Of a stretch of DNA of 64,000 nt, positions 1 to 11,455 are shown piece by piece (position 1 is the first letter of the stretch; each line of letters begins with the position of its first letter). This DNA comes from Dallia pectoralis (Eukaryota; Chordata; Actinopteri; Esociformes; Umbridae), in contig CM055756.1 of NCBI GenBank assembly GCA_029465975.1, positions 4,776,362 to 4,840,361 of the forward strand, written 5' to 3'. Position numbers and translations under genes: made by a program. The notes beneath the pieces were generated by a model. It saw nothing but the letters and a program-made list of their open reading frames with translations. It did no database searches and was not told where the DNA came from.

Positions 1-422
1 CTGTAATATCAGAATGCTTTCATATCAGTTGGAGCCACTGTGATTTCTACTGTGTGTTTACTGGTGGTCACCAAAAATCGAAGGAGCGATGGAGAACTTA
101 AGGCAACTGATAACACGATACCCACTTTATGGGAACTATCCCCATTGTGATCAAGAGGACATTCCGTATGGTATTGTATTTTAGATGAATTTGAGCCCAA
201 CACTAGGAGAGATGCTCTGTTTTTTATGGCACAGTATTTCACTCATGCTGCAAAACTTGCCTTGGTGAAGATGACAAATATATCAATGTTTGATTTTGGT
301 GAACTTCCACATTCTGTATATAGACTTGTTTTTTATATTGTTGTTATTGCCATATTAATGCTGCTCCACTAATCTACTTATACGCCATCCTGTTTTAACT
401 GTATATTGACTCTCCAGGTGAT

Positions 423-580
423 TCTGTGTTGCCATGTATGTATAGCATATTCCCAATGCTATTTGCACTTCTGTATTCTGTGTATTTATTGTGTAAATGT
501 TTCTTTATCTTGGCCAGGTTGCCGTTGCAAATGAGAATTTTTTCTCTCAAAAATAAGGGTTAAATAAAGGTTTAATTTAA
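423..580 (+). repeat. 3' tail of a teleost LINE/SINE in dcaf7 intron 1
   Basis: The stretch ends with a degenerate copy of a tail shared by many fish L2-like LINEs and SINEs (GTTGCAAATGAGAA, then a run ending GGTTAAATAAAGGTT). It lies about 140 bp before the exon 2 acceptor. The 5' limit is uncertain; bases 1-422 show nothing recognisable and are taken as intron. Confidence 0.5.
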
Positions 581-719
581 AAAAGTGAAGCAATTTCACA
601 CCTGGGGTATACAATGTCATAGACCACAGCCGTTAGTCAGTCAGAATTTGAGGCAATCTATTTATTTTTTTCATATTCCACACCTATTGCTAAGACAAGT
701 GTATGTTGTTTTTCTACAG

Positions 720-1296
720 GTGCAGATAGTGGGTCTGGAGGAGGAGAGCTCTGAGTTCATATGCAGGAACACCTTTGACCACCCGTACCCCACAACCAAG
801 ATCATGTGGATCCCAGACAGCAAGGGGGTTTACCCAGACCTGCTTGCCACTAGTGGGGACTACCTGCGCATTTGGAGGGTATGGATTTGGCCATTTCCTT
901 CTAAGAACTTCATCCAGGGCATCTGTTCTGTTGGCATTTGGCCAGTAAGATCAATTAAAAGATGATAAATGTATTTGACGACGGAATTCAGGAGATTAGC
1001 CTGTTTCAAGATAACACCGTAAAGCCATGTTAAACTGCCTACATGATCATGTAGCAGTTCTGGCGAGTCTATTTGTGTTTCTGCTGTCAGTACCAACTCA
1101 AAAGAGCGCAGCATAAATTTCTGCATACTCATATTTACCGCATGGTATTGTCCTGACCTGAAACCTGTAATATATTTGTTTAGCTGTACATACTCACAAT
1201 ATTTATCCCCATCCCTAACCAGGTGGGATGGCTTCAGTTAAATTCAAAGACCGGGTCACATACTGCAATCACTTGTACCCTATGGAGTTAAACTGT

Positions 1297-1329
<33 letters not shown>

Positions 1330-2824
1330 CACAGACAGGTGTTTTTTAATCAGATGGGGCACCTCTAACCTTTCCTGCATCTTCTCCTGGTACATTGCAT
1401 TGCGTCTAGTGACTTGTTAAATCTCCTCCTTAAGGTCAGCGACACAGAGACTCGTCTGGAATGCTTGTTGAACAACAACAAGAACTCTGACTTCTGCGCC
1501 CCGCTCACCTCGTTTGATTGGAATGAAGTGGATCCCAATCTGCTGGGTAACAGGGATCATCTGTTTATTTCAGATCTGCCTATTGTAGGGTACATAGATC
1601 TTCACTGTGGGATTAACAAAACTCACTTGGTGTCTTGGGTCTAAAACAGTGGTTTAGAGGGGAATAGTGGCAATATGAACAGTGTAACTGGATTGTCAGC
1701 GAATGTTGAATATTTTTAATTCATTTGTTTGGCTTGCAGATGTATTGAGGAAGCTATTGGTTTGCTGTCAGTGTCTACAGTATGTGTCTCTGAATAATTA
1801 TGGCTGGTTTGACAAATCCTTTTTTTCTGATCTATTCACTACAGGCACCTCCAGCATTGACACCACGTGCACTATCTGGGGTTTGGAGACTGGGCAGGTG
1901 CTGGGCAGAGTCAACCTTGTATCAGGCCATGTCAAGACCCAGCTCATTGCTCACGACAAAGAGGTGTGTATGTTGGAAAGGGAGGGTTTAGGGAATACAG
2001 TTTGCATGTTTTAGTTGTTCTGTCTAAAGGTGTGTCACTGGGTTTACCAGTGGAATAACAGCTGTTAGGTGTGTGTGACTGTGTTCCTGGGTTTACCAGT
2101 GGAATAACAGCTGTTCTGTCTATAGGTTTATGACATTGCGTTCAGCCGTGCTGGTGGTGGTCGGGACATGTTTGCGTCTGTCGGGGCAGACGGCTCAGTA
2201 CGCATGTTTGACCTCCGTCACCTGGAGCACAGCACCATCATTTATGAAGACCCCCAGCACCATCCTCTGCTGCGTCTCTGCTGGAACAAGCAGGACCCCA
2301 ACTACCTGGCCACAATGGCAATGGACGGCATGGAGGTCATTCTATGTCTGTTTCGTTTGGGTCTGGTCCTTTCTCTCTCCCGCCCGCTGTCTTCTCATCT
2401 CATGTGGACTCCTCTGTCATCTCAGGTGGTGATTCTGGACGTGCGTGTTCCCTGCACACCTGTGGCCCGCCTCAACAACCACCGGGCTTGTGTTAACGGA
2501 ATCGCCTGGGCCCCCCATTCCTCCTGTCATATCTGCACTGCAGGTCAGCCTCTAGCCCCTCCCATGGCTGCTCGCCTGTGCTTGGCTCCAATCCCCTTCT
2601 CACCTGCTCCCTCACGTCCTCGTAATCAGAATGTATCTTCTCTGTCCTCAGCCGACGACCACCAGGCGCTGATATGGGACATCCAGCAGATGCCCAGGGC
2701 CATCGAGGACCCCATCCTGGCCTATACGGCCGAGGGTGAGATCAACAATGTTCAGTGGGCCTCCACCCAGCCGGACTGGATCGCCATCGGTTACAACAAC
2801 TGCCTGGAGATCCTGCGGGTCTAA
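720..2824 (+). CDS. dcaf7: DDB1- and CUL4-associated factor 7 (WD40 protein), exons 2-7; 5' end outside window
   Basis: DCAF7 (WDR68/HAN11) is a WD40 propeller protein that acts as a scaffold for DYRK1A/HIPK2 kinases and as a CUL4-DDB1 substrate adaptor in nucleus and cytoplasm. Six exons can be read: 720-878, 1435-1546, 1845-1963, 2126-2335, 2426-2543 and 2652-2824 (stop TAA 2822-2824). All have AG/GT borders and compatible phases, giving 296 codons plus stop. The translation is almost identical to the vertebrate protein as I know it (ESSEFICRNTFDHPYPTT, TSSIDTTCTIWGLETGQ, ACVNGIAWAPHSSCHIC, ending NNCLEILRV). Vertebrate DCAF7 is 342 residues, so only the first 46 residues (exon 1) are missing, to the left of the window. 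WD-type tryptophan/aspartate blades recur throughout (for example HQALIWDIQQ). The 3' UTR follows directly and kcnh6 converges from the right. Identity is very secure. Confidence 0.97.
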
Positions 2825-3930
2825 AGCCCTACCACCATCGGAGTGGATGTGAATAAGATGAGGACAGTTTGTCTGTTTTTTTTTTTTTTTGTGAAGTTAA
2901 TCTTGCAGGACTACCTGGACTCGGCGCACCATCCTGACTGAATGTGGAAACTTCTCCCACACTGTTCCGGTTTAACCCGCTTTCTGATATAACTTATCCC
3001 TCAGTCAGAAGGAGTATGTTGTCTACTTATTTATTGTTACGTTCATATAATAGTCAGGTGTCTTCACAACAGTTCTACATGGTCAGTTCATTTTGGAGTA
3101 AGACAGTGCAGTTTTGTTTTTAATTTAAACCAGCAGCAGTGACATATGATGTTGTGTTGGTGTTTGTTATCACAACGTATTGAGGGTCAGGAAACTAGAT
3201 TTAAAAGGGCACTCCTGACTGTTTTAGAGAATTGAATCTAGCAGATTCAAATCTTTCATTTCTTCATGAACAGATTTATATCCAGTTGTGCACTTTTGAC
3301 CTTGAAAACATAAGGCTAATGTTAGCCTGATCATTTGTGTAGCTTGCAAGCTGTAGCTTTCAAATAATTTGATCAAACCCGATTACTACCACGATTGGAC
3401 TGTGATAATAATCTGCTGTAGTAAATTGACTTATGCAGCTGTGTTTTGAATTATCAAATGCTGAGCGTTCCTAAATCAAGTTTCATCACTCTGTTCTTGA
3501 TTTTTAGATGAAGTGCTTAACTCAGCTGCAGTTCCTTTTCCACACTTTCAGTTACATTGGTGAACGAAAAAAGAAACCGTTGTTTCTTTTGTCATTCATC
3601 TTTTCAAGCACACTTTTAGCATGTTTGTATGAGGGTTATGTACATACTTATAAATATATGAACAAAGATATTCAGGCAAATGTTCACGTAGTAACTTTTG
3701 TCATAAAAGTTTGTATCAAGGAATTTGCTTTAACTATATACCTATATCTCCTGTGTAGTGGTCAGTGTCGTCATTTGCGTCACTGTACACACACGCACAC
3801 ACACACAAGGCGAGGATGTCATTATGTAGGAAAAGACAATGTGACTAGAATGTGCAGATGACAATTTAAGGTAGTTCTCTGCATTGTTCTTAGCATGGTC
3901 CAATTGAATAAACGTTTTGTAAAATATAGA
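2825..3930 (+). other. dcaf7: dcaf7 3' untranslated region (probable)
   Basis: Sequence after the dcaf7 stop is AT-rich and without coding signal. A polyadenylation hexamer AATAAA sits at 3907-3912, and a second at 4005-4010 could serve a longer transcript. A short (CA) run lies at 3787-3807. The true cleavage site cannot be told from sequence alone. Confidence 0.6.
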
Positions 3931-5291
3931 GCATTTTTATGAATTCGACAAATGAGCCAACTGAAAATTATAAAATGATACAACCACCCAAGTACTCACC
4001 CAAGAATAAAGTATGTTTGTTTCTGTATTATGTGTTAAATCTTTAATCTAAAAAAGATAAATACGAATTGTGTTCTTCAAAAAGCCTTTACAGAAGAAGA
4101 CTTAGACTTGAATTTCACTGAAAACTGTCAAAACATCTTGAAGCTGGTGTTCTGAAACCATGACAGTATCCCAGTAGCATTAGTTCATTGGCAGATGGGC
4201 TTTAAACATCCCTAATTCTGGCACCTTCTGTTTTGGCACACATTTGGGTTGGGATTCAAGTGCATCTTTTCTGTTTATTGTAAATATACTCTAGTATAGT
4301 ATTTACAGTGGCTCTTCACTCATGCCGGTTTTGGCCTTTAATCCGCTGGACGCCGTCCTTTGATTTTCAATGAATGTAGTTTCCAAAAACACCTCACCTT
4401 TTAAATGTAAATTGCAGAAAAAGTGAGGACATATCCGATTGAATCCCAGCCTCCAGTACATTTTAAAAACAAGTGACACACACACACAAACACTTAAAAA
4501 AGAGATGACGCACCCTTGGTGTTACAATAGAAATGTGACACGTAAACAAACACGAGCAAAATAGACCGAGAAATACAGCAATGGCCCGATGCATGTTGGT
4601 TACATTGCTTTACATGTGCTTTATAAACACAAAATAGGAGACGACGCCTGTCTGCTTTTCTTGTTACCGTACATACCAACTAGCTGGGCTTGTGGCCCTT
4701 GACCATGTTAGAATCAATGTGATTTTATCTTGGCAAATATTGCTTTTCGTTAACACATTATTTGGGAAAACCGATAAAAGGTCTACTGTGGCACAAATCA
4801 CAGAAAACAGAAATGAAGGGTACAGGAGCAAGTTGCACCCTACTGGGTATGGGACTGTAGCTGCAGACGGGTCAGACTGCCCATGACGGTTCTACTGTTT
4901 TGGCCCGTCAGTGTGTATAAGCCATTTGCAGTCATACCATCTGCTGATATTATGTTACACCAACACAGCAATGATGTGAAATAAATACAGTTGTGCATTC
5001 TGATTGGTCATAACTACTAGATTTCCCACATGAACACGTTCCATTGTATCATTTTGATTGTATACTGTGAAAAACACGTTTCAATTTCGCTTCACAAAAT
5101 TCTACAGAATGCATTTTTGCTAAAACCTCTCCTAACGAAAGAAGACCATGACGTAGACACCAGGGTGTCATACCGAGTCACTTCACACAGGACAGGAAAT
5201 GTCAGGTCATACAGCTTTGAAATCTAAGGAAAAGGGGATTTGGGATTATTGGGAGTGTCTGTGTGATGTGTGTGTTGTCTGTGTGTGTATA
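3931..5291. other. Intergenic, dcaf7/kcnh6 convergent region
   Basis: No gene or clear repeat seen apart from short CA runs near 4479. A minus-strand AATAAA (plus TTTATT at 4274-4279) could end a long kcnh6 transcript, but the distance from the kcnh6 stop is about 2.5 kb, so this is only a possibility. Confidence 0.4.
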
Positions 5292-6428
5292 CAGTGCATC
5301 TGGATAGTATTCACAGCACTTTACTTTTTCCACATAATATTCACAAGCACTGCCATGACACTCAGAATTGATCATCCTTGAGATGTTTCTACAACTTTAA
5401 TTGGAGTTCACCTGTGGTAAATTCGACATGATTTGGAAATGCACACACCTGTCTATATAAGGTCCCACAGTTGATAGTGCATGTCAGAGCACAAACCAAG
5501 CCAAGGACAAGTCCAAGAAAATGTCTGTAGACCTCCAAGACAGGATTGTATTGAGGCACAGATCTGGGAAAGGGTACAGAAACATTTCTGCAGCATTGAA
5601 GGTCCCAAAGAGCACAGCTGCCTCCATCATCTGTAAATGGAAGAAGTTTAGGAATATTTCTAGAGTAGGCTGCCCGGCCAAACTGAGTGATCGGGGAGAA
5701 GGGCCTAGTCAGGGAGGTGTCCAAGAACCAGATGGTCATTCTGACAGAGCTCCAGCATTGCTCTGAGAAGAGAAGCACAACCATCTCAACAGCACTCCAC
5801 CTATCAGAGGCCTGTATGATAGAGTGGACAGACAGAAGCCATTTCCCAGTAAAAGGCATATGATTGCCAAAAGGCAACTGAAGGACTCACAGACTATGAG
5901 AAACAAGATTATCTGGTCTGATGAAACAAAAATTGAACTATTTGGCCTGAATGCCAAACATCATGTCTGGAGGAAACCAGGCACCGCTCATCATCGAGCC
6001 AATGCCATCCCTACAGTGAAGCATGTTGACGGCAGCATCATGCAGTGGGGGTGTTTTTTTTCAGCGGATCCCATCCAACCTGATGGAGCTTGAGAGGTCC
6101 TGCATAGAAGTATGGGAGAAACTGCCCAAAAATAAATGCGCCAAGCTTGTAGCATCATACTCAAAAAGACCTGCGGCTGTAATTGCTGCCAAAAGTGCTT
6201 CAACAAAGTATTGAGCAAAGGCTGTGAATACTTATGTACATGTTATATTTTCATTCCTATTTTTTCACAAATCTATTAAAAACATGAAACTCTTTTCAAG
6301 TTGTCATTATGTTGTAATGTGTGTAGAATTTTGAGAAAGAAAATTAATTGAATCCATTTTGGAATAAGGTTGTAACAAAAGAAAGTGTAGAAAAGGTGTA
6401 GTGCTGTGTATACTTTCCGGATGCACTC
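5292..6428 (+). mobile_element. Tc1/mariner-like transposon with decayed transposase
   Basis: Terminal inverted repeats start CAGTGCATCTGGATAGTATT on the left and end, on the right, with the inverse of GAGTGCATCCGGAAAGTATA. The element is flanked by TA dinucleotides (5290-5291, 6429-6430), the Tc1/mariner target duplication. Length is 1137 bp, shorter than a full ~1.6-kb element. The interior carries transposase pieces in the + direction: a helix-turn-helix part near 5521-5690 (IVLRHRSGKGYRNISAALKV), then a DDE-region part near 5880-6050 (KIIWSDETKIELFGLNAKHH). These are separated by frameshifts and a deletion, so it is inactive. It sits in the dcaf7/kcnh6 convergent intergene and could be transcribed within a kcnh6 3' UTR. 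Confidence 0.92.
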
Positions 6429-6784
6429 TATTCTCTATTCCAGTTTCATATAAAAGCTTTATAAGCCGTCCCAAGGCTTCCCTCAGACTTTGTGGGGCCC
6501 CAGATTGCAGTACGCTTTAGTCCCCTGTCATCACTGTCTTGGGTCCCGAGAGTGTTGGTTGTTGTTCAGGATGTGCAGCGCTCCTCTCCGGACTCTTGTC
6601 AGTCAGCGGGTGGAGGTTCTTCATAGAACCACCACTCAGCTACGTGGAAGGCAACCCACGTGAACAGCAGCATGTTACAGGTCAGAGGTCGGGGCAGAGA
6701 CCAGGTTGGAAGGGTGAGTAGTGCCACCATACGGCTGTCCCGTGGTGGTGCAGAGAGTATTGGGAGGAAGGATTAGGTTAAAGG

Positions 6785-9701
6785 TCAGAGGGTTTTAGCT
6801 TCCTGGCAGTGAGGGTCAGACACACGCCTCCGAACCTCTTGCCCTTCTGTGGAGGTCTCCAGGTTTTCAGGGAGGGAAGGGAAGCGAAGGCTGCCACTCA
6901 GCAGCCCAGAGGGCCCCAGTGAGGGGAAGGAGACCTGTGGGGGTCTGAGGTCCAGACAGGGTCCTGAAGGGGGCACTGTCTCAGGAGACATGGTGTCCTC
7001 AGAGGCCAGGGTGAGGTGGATACCACTGGATATGGAGCTCTTAGACTTCTCCTTGTCTGAGTCCAGGCTCTTCAACAGAAAGAGAGGAATGGTGGTGGAA
7101 CAGGGATTAGCATTTAAGGTCATGCTCCATGGTACATTACACATTATACCTGGTAATCGCAAAGCCAGAACCCCCAGGTATTTTCCTTGCACCGTGCCAG
7201 GACCCACCTGCTGAGGTGACCGGGTGCTGTCCGTCTGGCTTGAGGAAACCGGGTAGTGGAGAACACGGGCAGCTGGGGCGTACAGGGTGCTGGGGTGAGG
7301 TTGCTGAGCAGTACGAGGGCCTGGTGACACAGTGCTGTAGGCCGGAGGAACTGGGGTTGTCCGCCTCTGAAGAAGCTGCAGGATCGTCGTTATGTCTGCT
7401 GTCATACGAGTTTCCAGTCTGGGCGGGGCCAAGAAAAAGAGGCAGGATGAGAGAGGAGGGGCCATTGAATAAATAAATTAAACAAGTCAATTATCAGTCT
7501 TCTGTTCTTTGTTCTTCACCAATCCAAATATTCTTCTGGGGATGGGACAGTCTGTAAATGTGCTTTACCTCATCTGACAATTCCTTTGTAAAGACACTAT
7601 TTTGGTCTGTTGACATTTCCTCTCCTTGACTGTCCCCTCCCCATTACTCTAACCCTCTTGTTCCTTCTCCTCCACTCCTCCTCACCCTCCCCTCCCTTCT
7701 CTACCTGTGCAGCTGGGACTGTAGGAGCTCCAGCCGCGTCTCCAGCTCACTGGGCCTGTCCTCTGCAGAAGGAGGTGGGTGGAAGGTGGCCCTCACTGAG
7801 GAGACGCGCCGCTGAAGATCTGACAACTGGCTGGTTTTCGGATTTGGCCAATACCCTGGGGAAATGGGAGCAGTAGCTGGAATGTGAAGAACAACCCGTG
7901 TGAATGTGAGAATGCTTTGGAAGCAGGTTGTAAAGTACAGTCCACTGAAAAAGGGATCCGTGGCCACACTTGGCCACCCTTCGTTTTAAGGCCAATACTT
8001 TAGTTCTTGAGTAACACATGAGTAACACTAAACAGTGTATCAATATGTCATATATATATCAGTGTCTCTGAACCTGAGGATTGGGGTCCTCCTCTATCCT
8101 GGGGCGGTCCCAGTCCATCTGAGGGTCCGCTGAGGGGCAACAGGGTGATCTCAGCAGGGGTATCGTCTCTGGTGTTACCCCTGGAGGAGTCCAGCTCTGC
8201 CTTGTTGTGTCCCAGAGGCTCATCCTCCTCAGTGGTCTGAGAGCAGGTGCTACTACACATGCCGGCCCAGTGGGAGTCTGTGTTGGGGCCACTGTGGTTC
8301 CCCATGGGACACGACCGGTCTGGTAAGGAATCATCACGGTCCATGCCATCTACAAAGAGCCAGGACATTTACTATGACAACCCTCGCTTCAGGCATACCA
8401 TAATTCATAGCAACACTGTATGGAGACATTTGGTCTCTATATGGTTCTATATGCACAAAACAAAACTGCTTAATCATTATTTTGCATTAGTAAACAGTCT
8501 GTAAAAATTTTGCAGTTTATTTTGTCTACGTATGTTTTGTGTTGATATAGATTCAGACTACAGCAATGCCTTTATAAATATTTTTTTTTTGTTAAAGAAA
8601 TGTCAGATTGAACTTCATTAAAAAATTCTAAACTTCACCTAAAAACATAACCCTAAACCCAACCACAAATTTTAACTCCAATTTTACCTAAACCATAGCT
8701 AAAATTAGCCCTTTTGCAAACGTGGAACGGCGAAAATGTCCTAACAAAGTAACAAAGTAAAAAATCTTAGTTAAAACATCTGTCTCGTACCTCAGTTGGA
8801 AAACATCCTTCAACACAAACACTCTCTTACCCGGACGGTTTCTTCTGCGTCGTGGTCGTAACCGCTGGTATCCACATTCTGAGTCCTCACTTGGGGTTGC
8901 CTGGTTTATTCTATCTACCTAATACACAGTCATTTCAGTAACCCACCAACACTTTATACACATTATAGTTCATCTCATCTTAACACAAATATTCAACAAG
9001 TCATTCTTTTGCCAACAGATTTCAAAAGACATGGACTCACATCCCTGAGGTTGAAGGTGATCTCCAGGTTTGTCCAGAAGCAGTCTGAAAAGTCTGGGTA
9101 CATGTCCAGCACCTCCAGGAGGTCATCCCTGAGAATCTTATGGAGGTCACAGTAGGTCAGAGCCCTAACATCTGCACTGGACTTCCCTGGGCGCCCAAAC
9201 AGATAGATGGGCTCCCCAAAGATATCATTCTTACCTGTAAACAGAGGGAATTAGAAAGAAAGAGATAAAGAGAGAGAAAAGAGAGATTGATGATACGTTG
9301 ATAAGATATAACAGAGGCAAAGAGGAAAAGAGGTGTATGGATAAACTATGGAAAATAAGGAGTCAAAAAAGCTATATGCTAACAAAATGGAAAAACAATA
9401 AACAAACACAATAAACACTAAACAAAGACAAGGAAGTGAAAGCCTTCGAATGCAGGAATGGTGGGATAAACTATTTCAGCTTCAACATTTATTTTATTTT
9501 AGAGATGCTGTAACAGAAATATCCTTTTCAATATTCCAATTAATCCTGCATTTGTTTTCACTCTAATAGCAAAGAAGAGAGAAAATTAAATGAGACGGGC
9601 TAGCGTGTGTCTACGTGATCTGCCTATCAGTAATCAATGACACTGTGGAATGGAAGTGGAGCTCTGCCCAAACACCTCTGGCTAGACAGCAACACCATGC
9701 A

Positions 9702-9736
<35 letters not shown>

Positions 9737-11412
9737 AGGAGAGAAAGGGAGAGAGAAAGTGAAGAACACAAACAAAAAAGAGCAACAGAGCGAGCTCCAA
9801 ATTACTTTATCTACACTGCTTAAACAGTATTGCCACCACCACTCTTCACCTTCACCCGTCTGCCTAAACAGTATAGCCACCACCTCTCTTCACCTCCACC
9901 CGTCTGCCTACACAGTATAGCCACCACCACTCTTCACCTCCACCCGTCTGCCTACACAGTATTGCCACCACCATTCTTCACCTCCACCCGTCTGCCTACA
10001 CAGTATAGCCACCACCACTCTTCACCTCCACCCGTCTGCCTACACAGTATAGCCACCACCACTCTTCACCTCCACCCGTCTGCCTACACAGTATAGCCAC
10101 CACCACTCTTCACCTCCACCCGTCTGCTTACACAGTATAGCCCCCCACTCTTCACCTCCACCCTTCTGTCTACACAGTATAGCTACCCCCACTCTTCACC
10201 TCCACCCGTCTGCTTACACAGTATAGCCACCCCCACTCTTCACCTCCACCCGTCTGCCTACACAGTATTGCCACCACCATTCTTCACCTCCACCCGTCTG
10301 CCTACACAGTATAGCCACCACCACTCTTCACCTCCACCCGTCTGCCTACACAGTATAGCCACCACCACTCTTCACCTCCACCCGTCTGCTTACACAGTAT
10401 AGCCCCCCCCACTCTTCACCTCCACCCTTCTGTCTACACAGTATAGCTACCCCCACTCTTCACCTCCACCCGTCTGCTTACACAGTATAGCCACCCCCAC
10501 TCTTCACCTCCACCCGTCTGCCTACACAGTATAGCCACCACCACTCTTCACCTCCACCCGTCTGCCTACACAGTATAGCCACCCCCACTCTTCACCTCCA
10601 CCCGTCTGCCTACACAGTATAGCCACCACCACTCTTCACCTCCACCCGTCTGCCTACACAGTATAGCCACCACCACTCTTCACCTCCACCCGTCTCCATA
10701 CCTAGTATGGCCACCACTACGTCGTCCCTTAATATCTCAATAGACCCTCTGGAGATAAAGTAGAGGGCAGAGAGGACGTCCCCCATGTGGACCAGGGTAT
10801 CTCCTGGAGGAGCGTGGGTGGTCTTGAAGCGCATGGCCAGTGCCCGCAGGCAGCCTTTATTGGCCCCTTTAAAGGCCCTGCAGTTCTGCAGCAGGCTGCG
10901 GTTCAGATGGAGACAGATATCAGCCTGCAGACACTCTGGGAACCCCTTCAGCACCTACAGGGAGAAATACAAAAGGACAGAGATTGAAGTGAGAGAAAGA
11001 GCAAGAGTGTGCATTAGAGACAAGGGGGAATATATAATAATAATAATACAAACCCTTATACAGTATGCAGCTAAAAGTGCTTTACATCAAAGCATATACC
11101 AATGAATATGTATGGAAGTAGAGTAAGAGAAGGGAGTATATATGTAGAGAAAAAAAATACATTTAAATCTATAAAGAGTACACCCCTCACATTTTTGTAA
11201 CTATTTGATTACATCTTTTCATGTGAAAACACTGAAGAAATTACACACAGCTACAATGCGAGTGGGTGTACAGTTTGTATTTCAGTGTACATTTGCTGTC
11301 CCCTCAAATAATAAGTCAACACACACAGCCATTGTCTGAACCGCTGGAAACAAAAGTGAATACACCCTAAGTGAAAATGAGGGGTGTACTCACTGTTGTG
11401 AGGTACTGTGTG

Positions 11413-11455
<43 letters not shown>

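Noticed and set aside
9..242. Minus-strand 77-codon open frame at the left edge
   Set aside because: No domain or homology recognised; lies in dcaf7 intron 1.
7129..8368. Overlapping plus-strand frames across the kcnh6 3' exons
   Set aside because: Antisense shadows of exons 13-16, which have consistent splice phases on the minus strand.
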